Notes: generated from the sequence alone by a model not told the origin. Positions 1 through 9,508 are shown, counted from the first letter of the stretch. The stretch is DNA of 48,369 nucleotides from Lachnospiraceae bacterium (GCA_017544405.1 JAFYEE010000163.1:1-48369); one strand, 5' to 3'. Program-made: numbers and translations.

Positions 1-1333
<1,333 letters not shown>

Positions 1334-1388
1334 AGCCGGCGGACAGAGCCGAACAGATTACGGGAAGCAAGCAGGAAAGGGAAGGACC

Positions 1389-2837
1389 ATGTCAAACGCT
1401 ACACAGACGGCGGAAGTGGAGATCCGGGACACACGTCTCAAATCCATCCTATCATTTCACGGCAAGGCCAGTGAACTTCAGGAATATTCACGGCAGCTGA
1501 AAAAGCCGGACAAGGACCGGTGCTTTACACAATGCAGTGACTGCGCGCAGATGTGCGCCGGCACGATCACCAACCAGGTACGGGGATCTGCGGTGGTCTA
1601 TCATTCCCCGATGGGGTGCTTTTCCAATATCCCCGTGCAGAATGACGCGACGCGCAACGCCGCCAAGGCAAGAGGCCTCGAGCCTTTTGATGTCCGGAGC
1701 GTCTGCAGCAACATCAGTGAAAAGGACACCATCTACGGCGGACTGAAAAAGCTTCGGGATGCCATCACGCTCGCTTATGAGCGTTTCGCACCGTCCTGCA
1801 TTTTCGTCCAGTCCTCCTGTGCGGCGGGCATCGTCGGCGACGACATCGAGAGCGTGGCGGATGAGATGGCTGCGGAGCTGGGGATTCCGATCGTTCCTGT
1901 TTTCTGCGAGGGCTTTAAGAGCAAGGCCTGGTCCACCGGATTCGATGCCGGATACCACGGGATCCTGCGCAAGATCGTGAAAAAGCCGGAAAAGCGGCAG
2001 AGTGATCTGGTCAATATCTTTAACTTCCTGGGAACGGATACCTTCTCCCCGATGCTGGCCAAGCTGGGTCTGAGAGCCAATTATCTGGTTCCGCTGGCGG
2101 ATCTTGAGACATTGCAGACCATGTCGGAAGCGGCCTGCTCCACGGAGGTGTGTGAGACGCTCGGCACCTACATCACCACGGTCCTCGAGGAGGAATTCGG
2201 CGTGCCCAAGGTGCATGCTCCCTCTCCTTACGGGATCCGGTGGACGGATGCATGGTACCGTGAGATCGCCCGCCTTACCGGCAAAACCGATATCGTGGAG
2301 CAGATGATCGAGGAGGAGCATAAGCGCATCGAGCCGGAGCTGGAGGAGCTTCGCGCGCAGCTGAAAGGCCTTCGGGTGTATATCTACGCGGGGGATTCCT
2401 ACGCGCACAACCTCGGTAGCCTGGTCTCGGACCTGGGGGTCGAGATCGCGGGCATGACCACGCTTCATCATGACATGCGTGTCGACGGAGAGAATGCGGA
2501 GCATTCGACGCTGCAGGAGATGATCGATGTCGCGGGCGATATCGAAGTGACCGTGTGTAACAAGCAGCCCTACGAGGTGCTCAAGCAGCTCAGGAAGGTG
2601 AATCCGGACTTTCTGATCGTCCGGCACATGAATATGACGATCCTCGCCGGGAAGCTCGGCATCCCGAGCATCTTTGAGGGGGAGATCAACGTCAGCGCGG
2701 GCTACGACGGCCTGCTTCTGACCGGAAGGCGGATCCTGGATCTGCTGAAGGCAAAGCGGCTGCTGGGCACGCTGGCGGAGTACAATGAGTTCCCTTATAC
2801 CGAGTGGTGGCTGGAGCAGGAGGCAGATTATCTATGA
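1389..2837 (+). CDS. Nitrogenase component 1 alpha-like subunit (NifD/MarD-like)
   Basis: 482 residues, probably the catalytic alpha subunit of a NifDK-like heterotetramer. P-cluster-type cysteines are in place: Cys56 (or one of the cluster Cys45/49/52/56), Cys77 in SPMGCFSN, and Cys144 in SSCAAGIVGDD, which matches the NifD Cys154 motif. Cys255 starts a stretch CETLGTYITTVLEEEFGVP whose spacing to the Gly-x-Pro is identical to that after NifD Cys275, the FeMo-cofactor ligand. Near the C-terminus GIPSIFEGEIN and AGYDG align with the NifD region that carries His442, but no histidine is present. This pattern excludes the dark-operative chlorophyllide reductase type and suggests a nitrogenase-like enzyme with a NifB-derived cluster. 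The substrate is unknown; methylthio-alkane reductase is the best described candidate. The AGGAAAGGGAAGG tract just upstream of 1389 supports this start. Confidence 0.88.
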   Translation: MSNATQTAEVEIRDTRLKSILSFHGKASELQEYSRQLKKPDKDRCFTQCSDCAQMCAGTITNQVRGSAVVYHSPMGCFSNIPVQNDATRNAAKARGLEPFDVRSVCSNISEKDTIYGGLKKLRDAITLAYERFAPSCIFVQSSCAAGIVGDDIESVADEMAAELGIPIVPVFCEGFKSKAWSTGFDAGYHGILRKIVKKPEKRQSDLVNIFNFLGTDTFSPMLAKLGLRANYLVPLADLETLQTMSEAACSTEVCETLGTYITTVLEEEFGVPKVHAPSPYGIRWTDAWYREIARLTGKTDIVEQMIEEEHKRIEPELEELRAQLKGLRVYIYAGDSYAHNLGSLVSDLGVEIAGMTTLHHDMRVDGENAEHSTLQEMIDVAGDIEVTVCNKQPYEVLKQLRKVNPDFLIVRHMNMTILAGKLGIPSIFEGEINVSAGYDGLLLTGRRILDLLKAKRLLGTLAEYNEFPYTEWWLEQEADYL

Positions 2838-4240
2838 GTTCGATTATACAGGAGGCAAAATTTACCTGTGCGCTCGGTGCGCAGCAGACGGTACTGGGGA
2901 TACAGGGCGCGGTTCCGGTGATCCACGCTGGCCCCGGCTGCTCCCAGAGACAGTTTACCTATCTGGCGAACGGATCCGGCTATCAGGGCGAAGGCTACGC
3001 CGGCGGCGGACAGATTCCCTGCACCAACGCGTCCCAGACCGAGGTGGTCTTCGGCGGGGAGAAGAAGCTGTCCACGCTGCTGGACAGTGCCTTCAAGGTG
3101 ATGAAGGCGGATCTGTACGTGGTCATGGCAGGCTGCACGGCCGGTATCGTCGGGGATGACGTAAAGCAGGTAGCCTCGGATCATTCCTCACCGGCTCATC
3201 CGGTGGTTGGCGTGGATACCTCGGGCTTCCGCGGCAACAATTACAAGGGACACAATATCGTGGTGGAGGGCATCATCGACCAGCTGCTCGAGGAAGCGGA
3301 GCCGAAGGTGCGCCGCGGGCTGGTCAATGTCTTCTCGGTCGTCCCGAACCAGAATCCCTACTGGAGAGGGGATCTGGAGGAGATCAAGCGCATCCTCGAA
3401 GGACTCGGACTGGAGGTCAATATCCTCTTCGGCTACGGGAGCAGCGGCGTTTCGGAATGGTATGACATCCCCAATGCGGAGCTCAATATCGTCCTCTCGC
3501 CGTGGGTCGGCCTGGGCGCCGCAAAGCTCTGCCAGAGACGCTTTGGAACGCCTTACCTGCACTGGCCGGTGCTGCCCGTGGGACTGAAGGATACGAGCGA
3601 ATTCCTGCGCAAGGTGGCGGAGACGCTCTCGCTGGATCCGGAGCGGACCGAAAAGTTCATCCTGGCCGAGGAACGGCGCTTCAAGCGGTATTTTGTCAGC
3701 CTGGGCGATGTCTTTACGGATTATGCAGCCTATCTTCCCTACGACCTGTATGTCATCGACGACACGGCGTACGGACTGGGCGTCGCAAGATTCTGCACCC
3801 GGGAGCTGGGAATGATCCCGCAGGCATTTTTCGTGATCGATGAGCCGCCGCAGACTGCGAAGGATCTGGTGGCGGAGAATCTGACCGCGCTGGATGAAGC
3901 GTGGAAGGGCAAGGTGCTGACAGAGCCGGACAACGCAGTGATCCGCGGCGTGATCGAACAGCGCATCGCTGCGCGTCAGACCAAATCCCTGATCCTGGGA
4001 AGCAGCTGGGATAAGGATCTGGCGGACGAAACGGACAATATCCTGATCTATCACAGCGCGCCCGTCACGGATGCCGCGATCTTAAACCGCACCTACGTGG
4101 GATATACCGGCGGACTGAACCTGATGCAGGACATCTATACCGGCGTGTTCGACCGGCACGCGGTGAGCAATTTGACACATGGAGAGACAAGCCGTGAGAG
4201 GAATACTTACAGACCCGCTGCGGGTAGCAATTGCAACTGA
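2834..4240 (+). CDS. Nitrogenase component 1 beta-like subunit (NifK/MarK-like)
   Basis: 468 residues when started at the ATG at 2834, which overlaps the NifD-like stop as ATGA and has GGAGG at 2819-2823. A longer in-frame start at 2804 is less likely. Expected P-cluster ligands are Cys12 (FTCALGAQQ), Cys36 (AGPGCSQRQ) and Cys101 (AGCTAGIVGDD), matching NifK Cys70, Cys95 and Cys153 in order and nearly in spacing. Cys63 in IPCTNASQTEVVFGG matches the conserved NifK-type VFGG segment. The N-terminus is short compared with Azotobacter NifK, which has an extra leader. It should pair with the NifD-like subunit to hold the P-cluster at their interface. Tight overlap with both neighbours suggests translational coupling. 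The last 62 bases overlap the NifX-like gene in another frame. Confidence 0.88.
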   Translation: MSSIIQEAKFTCALGAQQTVLGIQGAVPVIHAGPGCSQRQFTYLANGSGYQGEGYAGGGQIPCTNASQTEVVFGGEKKLSTLLDSAFKVMKADLYVVMAGCTAGIVGDDVKQVASDHSSPAHPVVGVDTSGFRGNNYKGHNIVVEGIIDQLLEEAEPKVRRGLVNVFSVVPNQNPYWRGDLEEIKRILEGLGLEVNILFGYGSSGVSEWYDIPNAELNIVLSPWVGLGAAKLCQRRFGTPYLHWPVLPVGLKDTSEFLRKVAETLSLDPERTEKFILAEERRFKRYFVSLGDVFTDYAAYLPYDLYVIDDTAYGLGVARFCTRELGMIPQAFFVIDEPPQTAKDLVAENLTALDEAWKGKVLTEPDNAVIRGVIEQRIAARQTKSLILGSSWDKDLADETDNILIYHSAPVTDAAILNRTYVGYTGGLNLMQDIYTGVFDRHAVSNLTHGETSRERNTYRPAAGSNCN

Positions 4241-4634
4241 AGACGGTGAGACCAGCGATGTCCATTTCGGGAAGCTGTCCCGCCTGCAGGTCTACGAATA
4301 CAATCCGCAGACCGCTCTGTTCGAATACGTCGAGGACCGCGGGATCGCCCAGGAGCAGGAGGGAGCCTATGCACCCGGAGAGGGAAGAGGCTGCGCGGAT
4401 CCCGTTTTCATGGATGCGGTGATCCGGGCCTTAAGCGACTGCGAGTATCTTCTTCTGGAAAAAATCGGACCGAGACCGGCACGCATTTTACTGCGTGAGG
4501 GCATAAATATTCTGGAAAAAGGAGGAAAAGTAAATGAAAGCCTGTTGCAGCTATCATCATTTGTAACCGATAAAAGGAAGGCCGCATCCGAACGCTTCAC
4601 CGGCCTTTCGCAAAATGATGATTTGGAGGAGTGA
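4179..4634 (+). CDS. Small NifX/NafY-type iron-molybdenum-cofactor-binding domain protein
   Basis: 151 residues (146 if the GTG at 4194, which has GGAGAG at 4181-4186, is used). The segment LRVAIATEDGE, then SDVHFGKLSRLQVYEY and FEYVEDR is the hallmark of the dinitrogenase iron-molybdenum cofactor (NifX/NafY/NifB C-terminal) domain, with the HFG motif. Later CEYLLLEKIGPRPARILLREG followed by GI fits the second half of this fold. Such proteins hold or shuttle NifB-co-like clusters to the apo-enzyme, which fits a locus whose NifB lacks a fused NifX domain at its C-terminus. The C-terminal tail of about 35 polar residues is not recognised. The gene begins inside the NifK-like gene and ends 3 bases before the lipoprotein gene, so it bridges the enzyme and transporter parts of the probable operon. 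Confidence 0.8.
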   Translation: MERQAVRGILTDPLRVAIATEDGETSDVHFGKLSRLQVYEYNPQTALFEYVEDRGIAQEQEGAYAPGEGRGCADPVFMDAVIRALSDCEYLLLEKIGPRPARILLREGINILEKGGKVNESLLQLSSFVTDKRKAASERFTGLSQNDDLEE

Positions 4635-4637
4635 AAA

Positions 4638-5564
4638 ATGAAAAAAAATATTTTAACCGGAAAAACTGTAGCTGTCGCTTTGTCCCTGAGCATGATCCTC
4701 GGGCTGACGGCATGCGGAAGCAGCGGCGCCCAGACTTCTAAGGCCGGGGCAGATGCATCTGCACCTGCGACTGCACCTGCACCTGCGCAGACGGAGGAAT
4801 CCGGTGCCAGGAATATCAAGATCGTCGGCAAGTCCAGTGAGTACCCCCTGGAGTTCATCGATGACAACGGGCAGTGGGACGGTTATGAGATAGAGGTACT
4901 CAGACTCATCGACGAGGCACTGCCTCAGTACAGCTTTGAGTACGTGGAGGGCAACGACCAGACCTCCAATTACACGGGCGTATCCACCGGCAAGTACCAG
5001 GTGGTCCTGAGCAACGCATTTTACACGGAGGAGCGCGCGGCGAATTTCAATCTGCCCGCAAATCCGTCGGGTGCATCTCCGCTGGGTCTGATCCAGAGAA
5101 CCGAAAATGCGGATATCACGTCCCTGGAGCAGGCGGCGCAGGCCGGCCAGATCTTTTCCCCTTCGCTGGCAGGGGACGGACTGACCTATCAGCTGGAGGA
5201 ATACAACCGTCAACATCCCGACCAGCCGCTCTCGTTTGAGTATTCCGATCCGAACAGCCTCTGGACCGATGCGATCGCATTTGTGGCGGAAGGAAGATAT
5301 GACACGACGATCTTCCCCGCAACCTACTACGAGCAGCTGGTGACCGCCGAGGACGGAAGCTACCATCAGTATGCCGACAAGCTCAGCTTCAAGGCGACCA
5401 TCCCCTGCCCGACCTATTTCGTCATCGCCAAGGATGAGACCGAACTCTCCGACGCGATCAGCGAGCAGCTGGGCAAGCTTCGCGAGGACGGCACGCTGGA
5501 AAAGGTTGCGATCAAGTGGTATGGATTCAATCCGTTTGAACTGGATGCGGAGCTGGATAAGTAA
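4638..5564 (+). CDS. Polar amino acid ABC transporter, substrate-binding lipoprotein
   Basis: 308 residues. A lysine-rich start, hydrophobic core and lipobox LTAC place the mature N-terminus at Cys26 or so; an Ala/Pro/Thr-rich linker follows (about residues 27-55). The rest is a family 3 periplasmic-binding domain: YPLEFIDDNGQWDGYEIEVL near residue 70, then a GKYQVVLSNAFYTEERAANF segment and a C-terminal LREDGTLEKVAIKWYG. It should capture a polar amino acid or related compound outside the membrane and pass it to the two permeases that follow. The related family includes cystine, glutamine and histidine binders; the ligand cannot be read from the sequence, but the cysteine desulfidase at the end of the cluster makes a sulfur-containing amino acid attractive. 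GGAGG lies 8-12 bases upstream of the start. Confidence 0.9.
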   Translation: MKKNILTGKTVAVALSLSMILGLTACGSSGAQTSKAGADASAPATAPAPAQTEESGARNIKIVGKSSEYPLEFIDDNGQWDGYEIEVLRLIDEALPQYSFEYVEGNDQTSNYTGVSTGKYQVVLSNAFYTEERAANFNLPANPSGASPLGLIQRTENADITSLEQAAQAGQIFSPSLAGDGLTYQLEEYNRQHPDQPLSFEYSDPNSLWTDAIAFVAEGRYDTTIFPATYYEQLVTAEDGSYHQYADKLSFKATIPCPTYFVIAKDETELSDAISEQLGKLREDGTLEKVAIKWYGFNPFELDAELDK

Positions 5565-5580
5565 GCAAATCCGTTAGAAG

Positions 5581-6330
5581 ATGCAGAAGATAACCTTAGA
5601 GAAGATAATCTATTTTTTTACGGGCTCTGTGCCGGCGCTGGGGGTCACCTTCGCGTACGTGATCGTCTCCATGATCTTCGGGACGATCATCGGCACGGGT
5701 CTGTACCGGATGAAAAGCTCCCACAGCAAGGTGGCGGGCTTTCTGGCCAATCTGTATGTGACCGTCGTGCGCTGTACGCCGTCGCTGGTCATGCTCTTCC
5801 TCGTGTTTTACGGTCTGCCGCTCCTGGTGGGCGGCGAGGCCGGGGCACGGATGGAAGAATGGCCGATCCTGACCTTCGTGTGCGTTACGTTCTCGATCTT
5901 TATCGGAGCGTCTTCGTCGGAGATCATCCGGGCGGCGGTGGAGGCGGTACCGGCCGGCCAGGCCGAGGCGGGACTGTCCGTCGGACTCTCCGGGATGCAG
6001 ACCTTCCGGTATGTCACACTGCCCCAGATGCTGAAAAATGCCATGCCGAACATCGGCAACACGGTGATCCTCCTGATCAAGGAGGGCGCGCTGGCCTATA
6101 CCATTGGACTGCGGGACGTTCTGGGACAGGCCTATTACCTGAGCGGGAGGGAGATGAACGCATACGCCGTGAGCATGTATATCGCGCTCACCCTCATCTA
6201 CTGGCCGCTCACGATCCTGCTCGAGCACCTTTTTGCAGCCTTTGAGCGGGCGTTGACGCCCTGGGAGCGCAAAGGGAAGAGAGCTGCGCTGAGGCGCACT
6301 GCGGAGGGAGGTGCAAAGTATGCGGGTTGA
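5581..6330 (+). CDS. Polar amino acid ABC transporter permease (first)
   Basis: 249 residues with about five membrane segments, the first near residues 15-45 (a GVTFAYVIVSMIFGTIIGTG run) and the last near 205-225. The EAA-type loop that contacts the ATPase is seen as AVPAGQAEAGLSVGLSGMQT followed by FRYVTLPQ. This is the HisM/GlnP permease class. It follows the binding protein by 16 bases and overlaps the second permease by 11 bases, so the two membrane subunits are probably made in equal amounts as a heterodimer. The C-terminus is basic, as usual for the cytoplasmic tail. Assignment to the class is firm; substrate is not determinable. Confidence 0.92.
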   Translation: MQKITLEKIIYFFTGSVPALGVTFAYVIVSMIFGTIIGTGLYRMKSSHSKVAGFLANLYVTVVRCTPSLVMLFLVFYGLPLLVGGEAGARMEEWPILTFVCVTFSIFIGASSSEIIRAAVEAVPAGQAEAGLSVGLSGMQTFRYVTLPQMLKNAMPNIGNTVILLIKEGALAYTIGLRDVLGQAYYLSGREMNAYAVSMYIALTLIYWPLTILLEHLFAAFERALTPWERKGKRAALRRTAEGGAKYAG

Positions 6331-7042
6331 TCTGGAATTCATCCGGCAGGCGCTACCGGATATCGCAAAATACATCCCGGTCACGCTTCTCCTGGTGGTC
6401 GTCTCCTTCTTTCTGTCCTTCCCGGCGGGCGCGCTGTTCGCCTGGATCAATTACAAAAAGATCCGGGGATTAAGCCCGCTGGTCCGGGCCTATATGTCCC
6501 TGATCCGCGGGACCCCGGTGATCCTGCAGATCTATGTGATCTACAATGTGACTCCGTATCTTCTTGCCTCCCTGCTCGAACACATGGGAAGCAGCTTCAA
6601 TGTCTACCGTCTGAACACCATCTGGTATGCCTTCTTTGCGCTGTCCCTCTCCTCGACCGTGACGATCGCGGAGGCACTGCGCGCCGGAATGGAGACGGTG
6701 GGAAGAGGGCAGTTCGAGGGCGGACTGAGCGTGGGTATGAGCGGGCCGCAGACCATGTGGCATATCGTATTTCCGCAGGCCCTGACGGCTGCGATGCCGG
6801 TCATGGGAAATGTGGTGGTGGAACTGACCAAGGCCACTTCGCTGGCCTTCACGATGGCGGTTACGGAGATCACGGGACGCGCCAAGATTCTGGGGGGAAG
6901 TGTGCTTCGGTATTTTGAGGCATATATCTGCGTGTTTGTTCTGTATATCGTGATCATCGCGCTGCTCGAACAGCTGTTCAAGCGCTTTGAGAAGCGGATC
7001 TCCGTATACCGGACGGGCCGGCACAGCCGGGCGAAAGCATGA
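6320..7042 (+). CDS. Polar amino acid ABC transporter permease (second)
   Basis: 240 residues from the ATG at 6320, preceded by GGAGGGAGG at 6303-6311; an upstream GTG at 6311 is less likely because it overlaps this site. Membrane segments are seen near residues 15-40, 55-75, 90-110, 180-205 and 205-225. The EAA loop reads GRGQFEGGLSVGMSGPQTM, followed by WHIVFPQAL. It belongs to the same HisM/GlnP family as the preceding gene and overlaps it by 11 bases. The basic tail (RRxxR-like residues in YRTGRHSRAKA) lies in the cytoplasm. Together with the previous permease it should form the transmembrane channel of the importer. Confidence 0.92.
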   Translation: MRVDLEFIRQALPDIAKYIPVTLLLVVVSFFLSFPAGALFAWINYKKIRGLSPLVRAYMSLIRGTPVILQIYVIYNVTPYLLASLLEHMGSSFNVYRLNTIWYAFFALSLSSTVTIAEALRAGMETVGRGQFEGGLSVGMSGPQTMWHIVFPQALTAAMPVMGNVVVELTKATSLAFTMAVTEITGRAKILGGSVLRYFEAYICVFVLYIVIIALLEQLFKRFEKRISVYRTGRHSRAKA

Positions 7043-7055
7043 GCGGGAGAGACCT

Positions 7056-7808
7056 ATGTTAAGTGTCAGAGATGTACATAAGAGTTTTGGAGACAATCAT
7101 GTGCTGAAGGGCGTCAGTTTTGATGTGGGGGAGGGCGACGTGGTGGCCGTTCTCGGTGCCAGCGGCTCCGGCAAGACCACACTGCTGCGCTGCCTGGAAT
7201 TTTTCGAGCACGCGGACAGCGGAAGCATGGAAATCGACGGTTTGCAGGTGGATCTGACCACACATTCCGCGAGACTCTCGCGGAGCATCCGTCAGAAGAC
7301 CGCCTTTGTGTTCCAGAACTACAATCTGTTCAACAACAAGACCGCGCTGGAAAATGTGATGCTCGGCCTCACGGTCGCGCGGAAGATGGACCGTGCCTCG
7401 GCGCGTAAGATCGCGGTGGCTGCCCTGACCAAGGTGGGACTCGGGGAGCGTCTGGACTATTATCCCTGCGAACTCTCCGGCGGGCAGCAGCAGAGGGTCG
7501 GCATCGCGCGCGCTCTGGCCGTGAATCCGAAGGTGATCTTCTTCGATGAGCCGACCTCCGCGCTGGATCCGGAGCTTGTGGGAGAGGTGCTGGGCACGAT
7601 CCGGCAGCTGGCCGCGGAGGGCACGACCATGGTGGTGGTGACGCATGAGATGAGCTTTGCGCGGGATGTGGCCACCAAAGTGATCTACATGGATGGCGGC
7701 GTGATCGTGGAGCAGGGCAGGCCGGACAAGATCTTCACCCGTCCGGAAAATGAGCGCACCAGACGCTTCCTGGCCCGGTATCTGCAGGACTTTGATTACA
7801 ATATTTAA
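7056..7808 (+). CDS. Polar amino acid ABC transporter ATP-binding protein
   Basis: 250 residues from the ATG at 7056 (GGGAGA just upstream); the open frame extends further 5' but the homology begins with MLSVRDVHKSFGDN. Walker A GASGSGKTT, signature LSGGQQQRVGIARAL, Walker B VIFFDEPTSALDPE and the switch histidine in VVVTHEMSFA are all intact. This is the GlnQ/HisP type, the energising subunit of the importer formed with the two permeases and the lipoprotein just upstream. The gene ends 30 bases before the cysteine desulfidase gene, which suggests that uptake and breakdown are co-expressed. Confidence 0.94.
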   Translation: MLSVRDVHKSFGDNHVLKGVSFDVGEGDVVAVLGASGSGKTTLLRCLEFFEHADSGSMEIDGLQVDLTTHSARLSRSIRQKTAFVFQNYNLFNNKTALENVMLGLTVARKMDRASARKIAVAALTKVGLGERLDYYPCELSGGQQQRVGIARALAVNPKVIFFDEPTSALDPELVGEVLGTIRQLAAEGTTMVVVTHEMSFARDVATKVIYMDGGVIVEQGRPDKIFTRPENERTRRFLARYLQDFDYNI

Positions 7809-7838
7809 GACGCCGCGGATGGATCGGCGGAGCGGGAA

Positions 7839-9281
7839 ATGAGTCATTCGGATCTGATCTTGCATGTGAAAGAGGATATGGTGCAGGCGCTCGGATGCAC
7901 GGAACCGGGGATTATTTCGCTTGCCAGCGCGCGGGCCGCGGGAGCGCTGCGGGAGCGCTTTGGCGAAGCGGACGGGGCCGCGGAGACCGAAAAGCGCCTG
8001 CTTTTTGCGGGTAAAATCAGCGCCGTGGAGGTGAAGGTCAGCTCCGGGATCTACAAAAATGCCTATTCCTGCGGGATTCCGGGGACGGTACACTCCGGCA
8101 GTGAATATGCGGCCGCGATCGGTGCGGTGGGCGGCAGACCGGAGCGCGGGCTCACGGTTCTGTCCGGTCTGTCCGAAGCGGAGATCCGGGCGGCGTGGAA
8201 GCTGCGGGAGCGGGGGCTGGTGACGGTATCGGTCGGGGTAGAGGGCCCCGGGATCTATGTGTCCGCGGTCGTTACGGCGGCAGGGCACCGGGCGGAGGCG
8301 CGCATTGTCGGATCCCATGTAAGTGACAGCTTCCTGGCAGTGGACGGGGAAGTGATCTACCGCCATGAGACGGAGCAGGGACAGGAAGAAAGAGAAGGCG
8401 CGGCCCTGGCGGCGCTTGATTTTGCTGCGTTTCGAGCCTGCGCGGATGCGGCATCCCAGGAGGAGCTTTCCTTTATCGGAGAGGCCGTGGATGTCAATCT
8501 GACACTTGCGTCGGAAGGGATCGCCTGGGAGAGATGCACGATCACAGGCGCACTCTTGAAGGGACTTCCGGAGGAGGTCAGACGCATGGTCCGGGCGGGG
8601 AAGGTTCCGACCGGGAGCGGGATCGATCCGCAAAGCTATGCCCGGCTCCTGACCGCGGCGGCCATCGAAGCCAGATTCCTCGGGGCCGGAGCGCCTGCCG
8701 TGAGCGTGGTGGGGAGCGGCGCGCATGGCATCATCTGCACGCTTCCGATCGCCGCAGCCGCCCGGCTGACGGGGGCGGGAAGGGGCAGGATGCTTCGTGC
8801 GATCTTCCTAAATACCCTGGTCACCGCCTATGTGAAGGAGTACTCCGGAAGGCTCTCGGCTTTCTGCGGCTGCGGCATCGCGGGGGGACTTGGCCTTTCT
8901 TATGCGCTGGGATATCTCGAGGGCGCGGAGGCGGACGTCTCGGAGCGCGCCTTCGCCAATATGAGTTCCTCCGTCACCGGAATGCTTTGCACGGGGGGCA
9001 ATCAGGCCTGCGCGATGAAGGCACTCTCCGCCGTGGATGCGGCCTTTACCGCTCACACGCTGGCGCTGGCCGGTGCAGGGATCGGCGCGTATACCGGGAT
9101 CGTGTCGTTCTCCCCGGAACAGACCGCGCGGAATGTGGGAAGGATCGCGGACCCGGGCATGCTGCAGACCGACCGCACGATCCTCGATCTCTATCTCGCG
9201 GACGCAAAGCGCCGAAAGGGCGGTGAAAGGCAGGAAAAAGCAGGGGATCCGGAGAATTCAAAAAAAGTACTTGCAAAATAA
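7839..9281 (+). CDS. L-cysteine desulfidase, UPF0597 / serine dehydratase-alpha-like iron-sulfur enzyme
   Basis: 480 residues. The opening QALGCTEPGIISLASARAAG is the signature of the UPF0597 family (CdsB/CyuA/YhaM type), and SCGIPGT, then AFCGCGIAGG and MLCTGGNQACAMK supply the conserved glycines and cysteines that bind a 4Fe-4S cluster in this family. Known members split L-cysteine into pyruvate, ammonia and sulfide and are oxygen-sensitive and PLP-independent. It ends the nitrogenase-like and transporter gene set, 30 bases after the ATPase, and would process imported cysteine, or cysteine formed from the imported compound, to sulfide. The last 25 residues are polar and probably disordered. 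The -35 box of the tRNA-Gln promoter lies inside its final codons. Family assignment is strong; the true substrate in this strain is untested. Confidence 0.88.
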   Translation: MSHSDLILHVKEDMVQALGCTEPGIISLASARAAGALRERFGEADGAAETEKRLLFAGKISAVEVKVSSGIYKNAYSCGIPGTVHSGSEYAAAIGAVGGRPERGLTVLSGLSEAEIRAAWKLRERGLVTVSVGVEGPGIYVSAVVTAAGHRAEARIVGSHVSDSFLAVDGEVIYRHETEQGQEEREGAALAALDFAAFRACADAASQEELSFIGEAVDVNLTLASEGIAWERCTITGALLKGLPEEVRRMVRAGKVPTGSGIDPQSYARLLTAAAIEARFLGAGAPAVSVVGSGAHGIICTLPIAAAARLTGAGRGRMLRAIFLNTLVTAYVKEYSGRLSAFCGCGIAGGLGLSYALGYLEGAEADVSERAFANMSSSVTGMLCTGGNQACAMKALSAVDAAFTAHTLALAGAGIGAYTGIVSFSPEQTARNVGRIADPGMLQTDRTILDLYLADAKRRKGGERQEKAGDPENSKKVLAK

Positions 9282-9299
9282 AAAACATTCGTGTATACT
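9271..9299 (+). promoter_or_regulatory. Promoter of tRNA-Gln
   Basis: TTGCAA at 9271-9276 and TATACT at 9294-9299 are separated by 17 bases, a good sigma-A promoter. Transcription would start near 9306, about 14 bases before the tRNA. The -35 box lies within the last codons of the preceding desulfidase gene. Confidence 0.75.
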
Positions 9300-9319
9300 C
9301 ATTCGAGTACTGCGAGTGA

Positions 9320-9392
9320 AGGGATATAGCCAAACGGTAAGGCAGCGGATTCTGATTCCGTCATTTTCTAGGTTCGAATCCTAGTATCCCTG
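9320..9392 (+). tRNA. tRNA-Gln, anticodon CUG
   Basis: A full cloverleaf can be drawn. The acceptor stem AGGGATA pairs with TATCCCT, the D arm is GCC/GGC, the anticodon stem GCGGA pairs with TCCGT (one G-T pair) around the loop TTCTGAT with anticodon CTG, and the T arm is CTAGG/CCTAG around TTCGAAT. Discriminator base is G; CCA is not encoded. The variable loop CATTTT has six bases, one more than in typical tRNA-Gln. It has its own promoter just upstream and a strong terminator 3 bases downstream, so it is a single-gene transcription unit. Confidence 0.95.
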
Positions 9393-9394
9393 CG

Positions 9395-9426
9395 AGATCC
9401 GTCTGGAGACAGACGGATCTTTTTTT
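9395..9426 (+). terminator. Rho-independent terminator after tRNA-Gln
   Basis: AGATCCGTCT (9395-9404) pairs perfectly with AGACGGATCT (9411-9420) across a 6-base loop, followed directly by a run of T to 9426. Confidence 0.92.
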
Positions 9427-9508
9427 GTCAGAATGGTTTTTACGGACCGACCGGCACCGGGCGACTGCTCCTCGCAGGGCGACGGGTGCGCTTTCGAAAG
9501 GGGGATCT

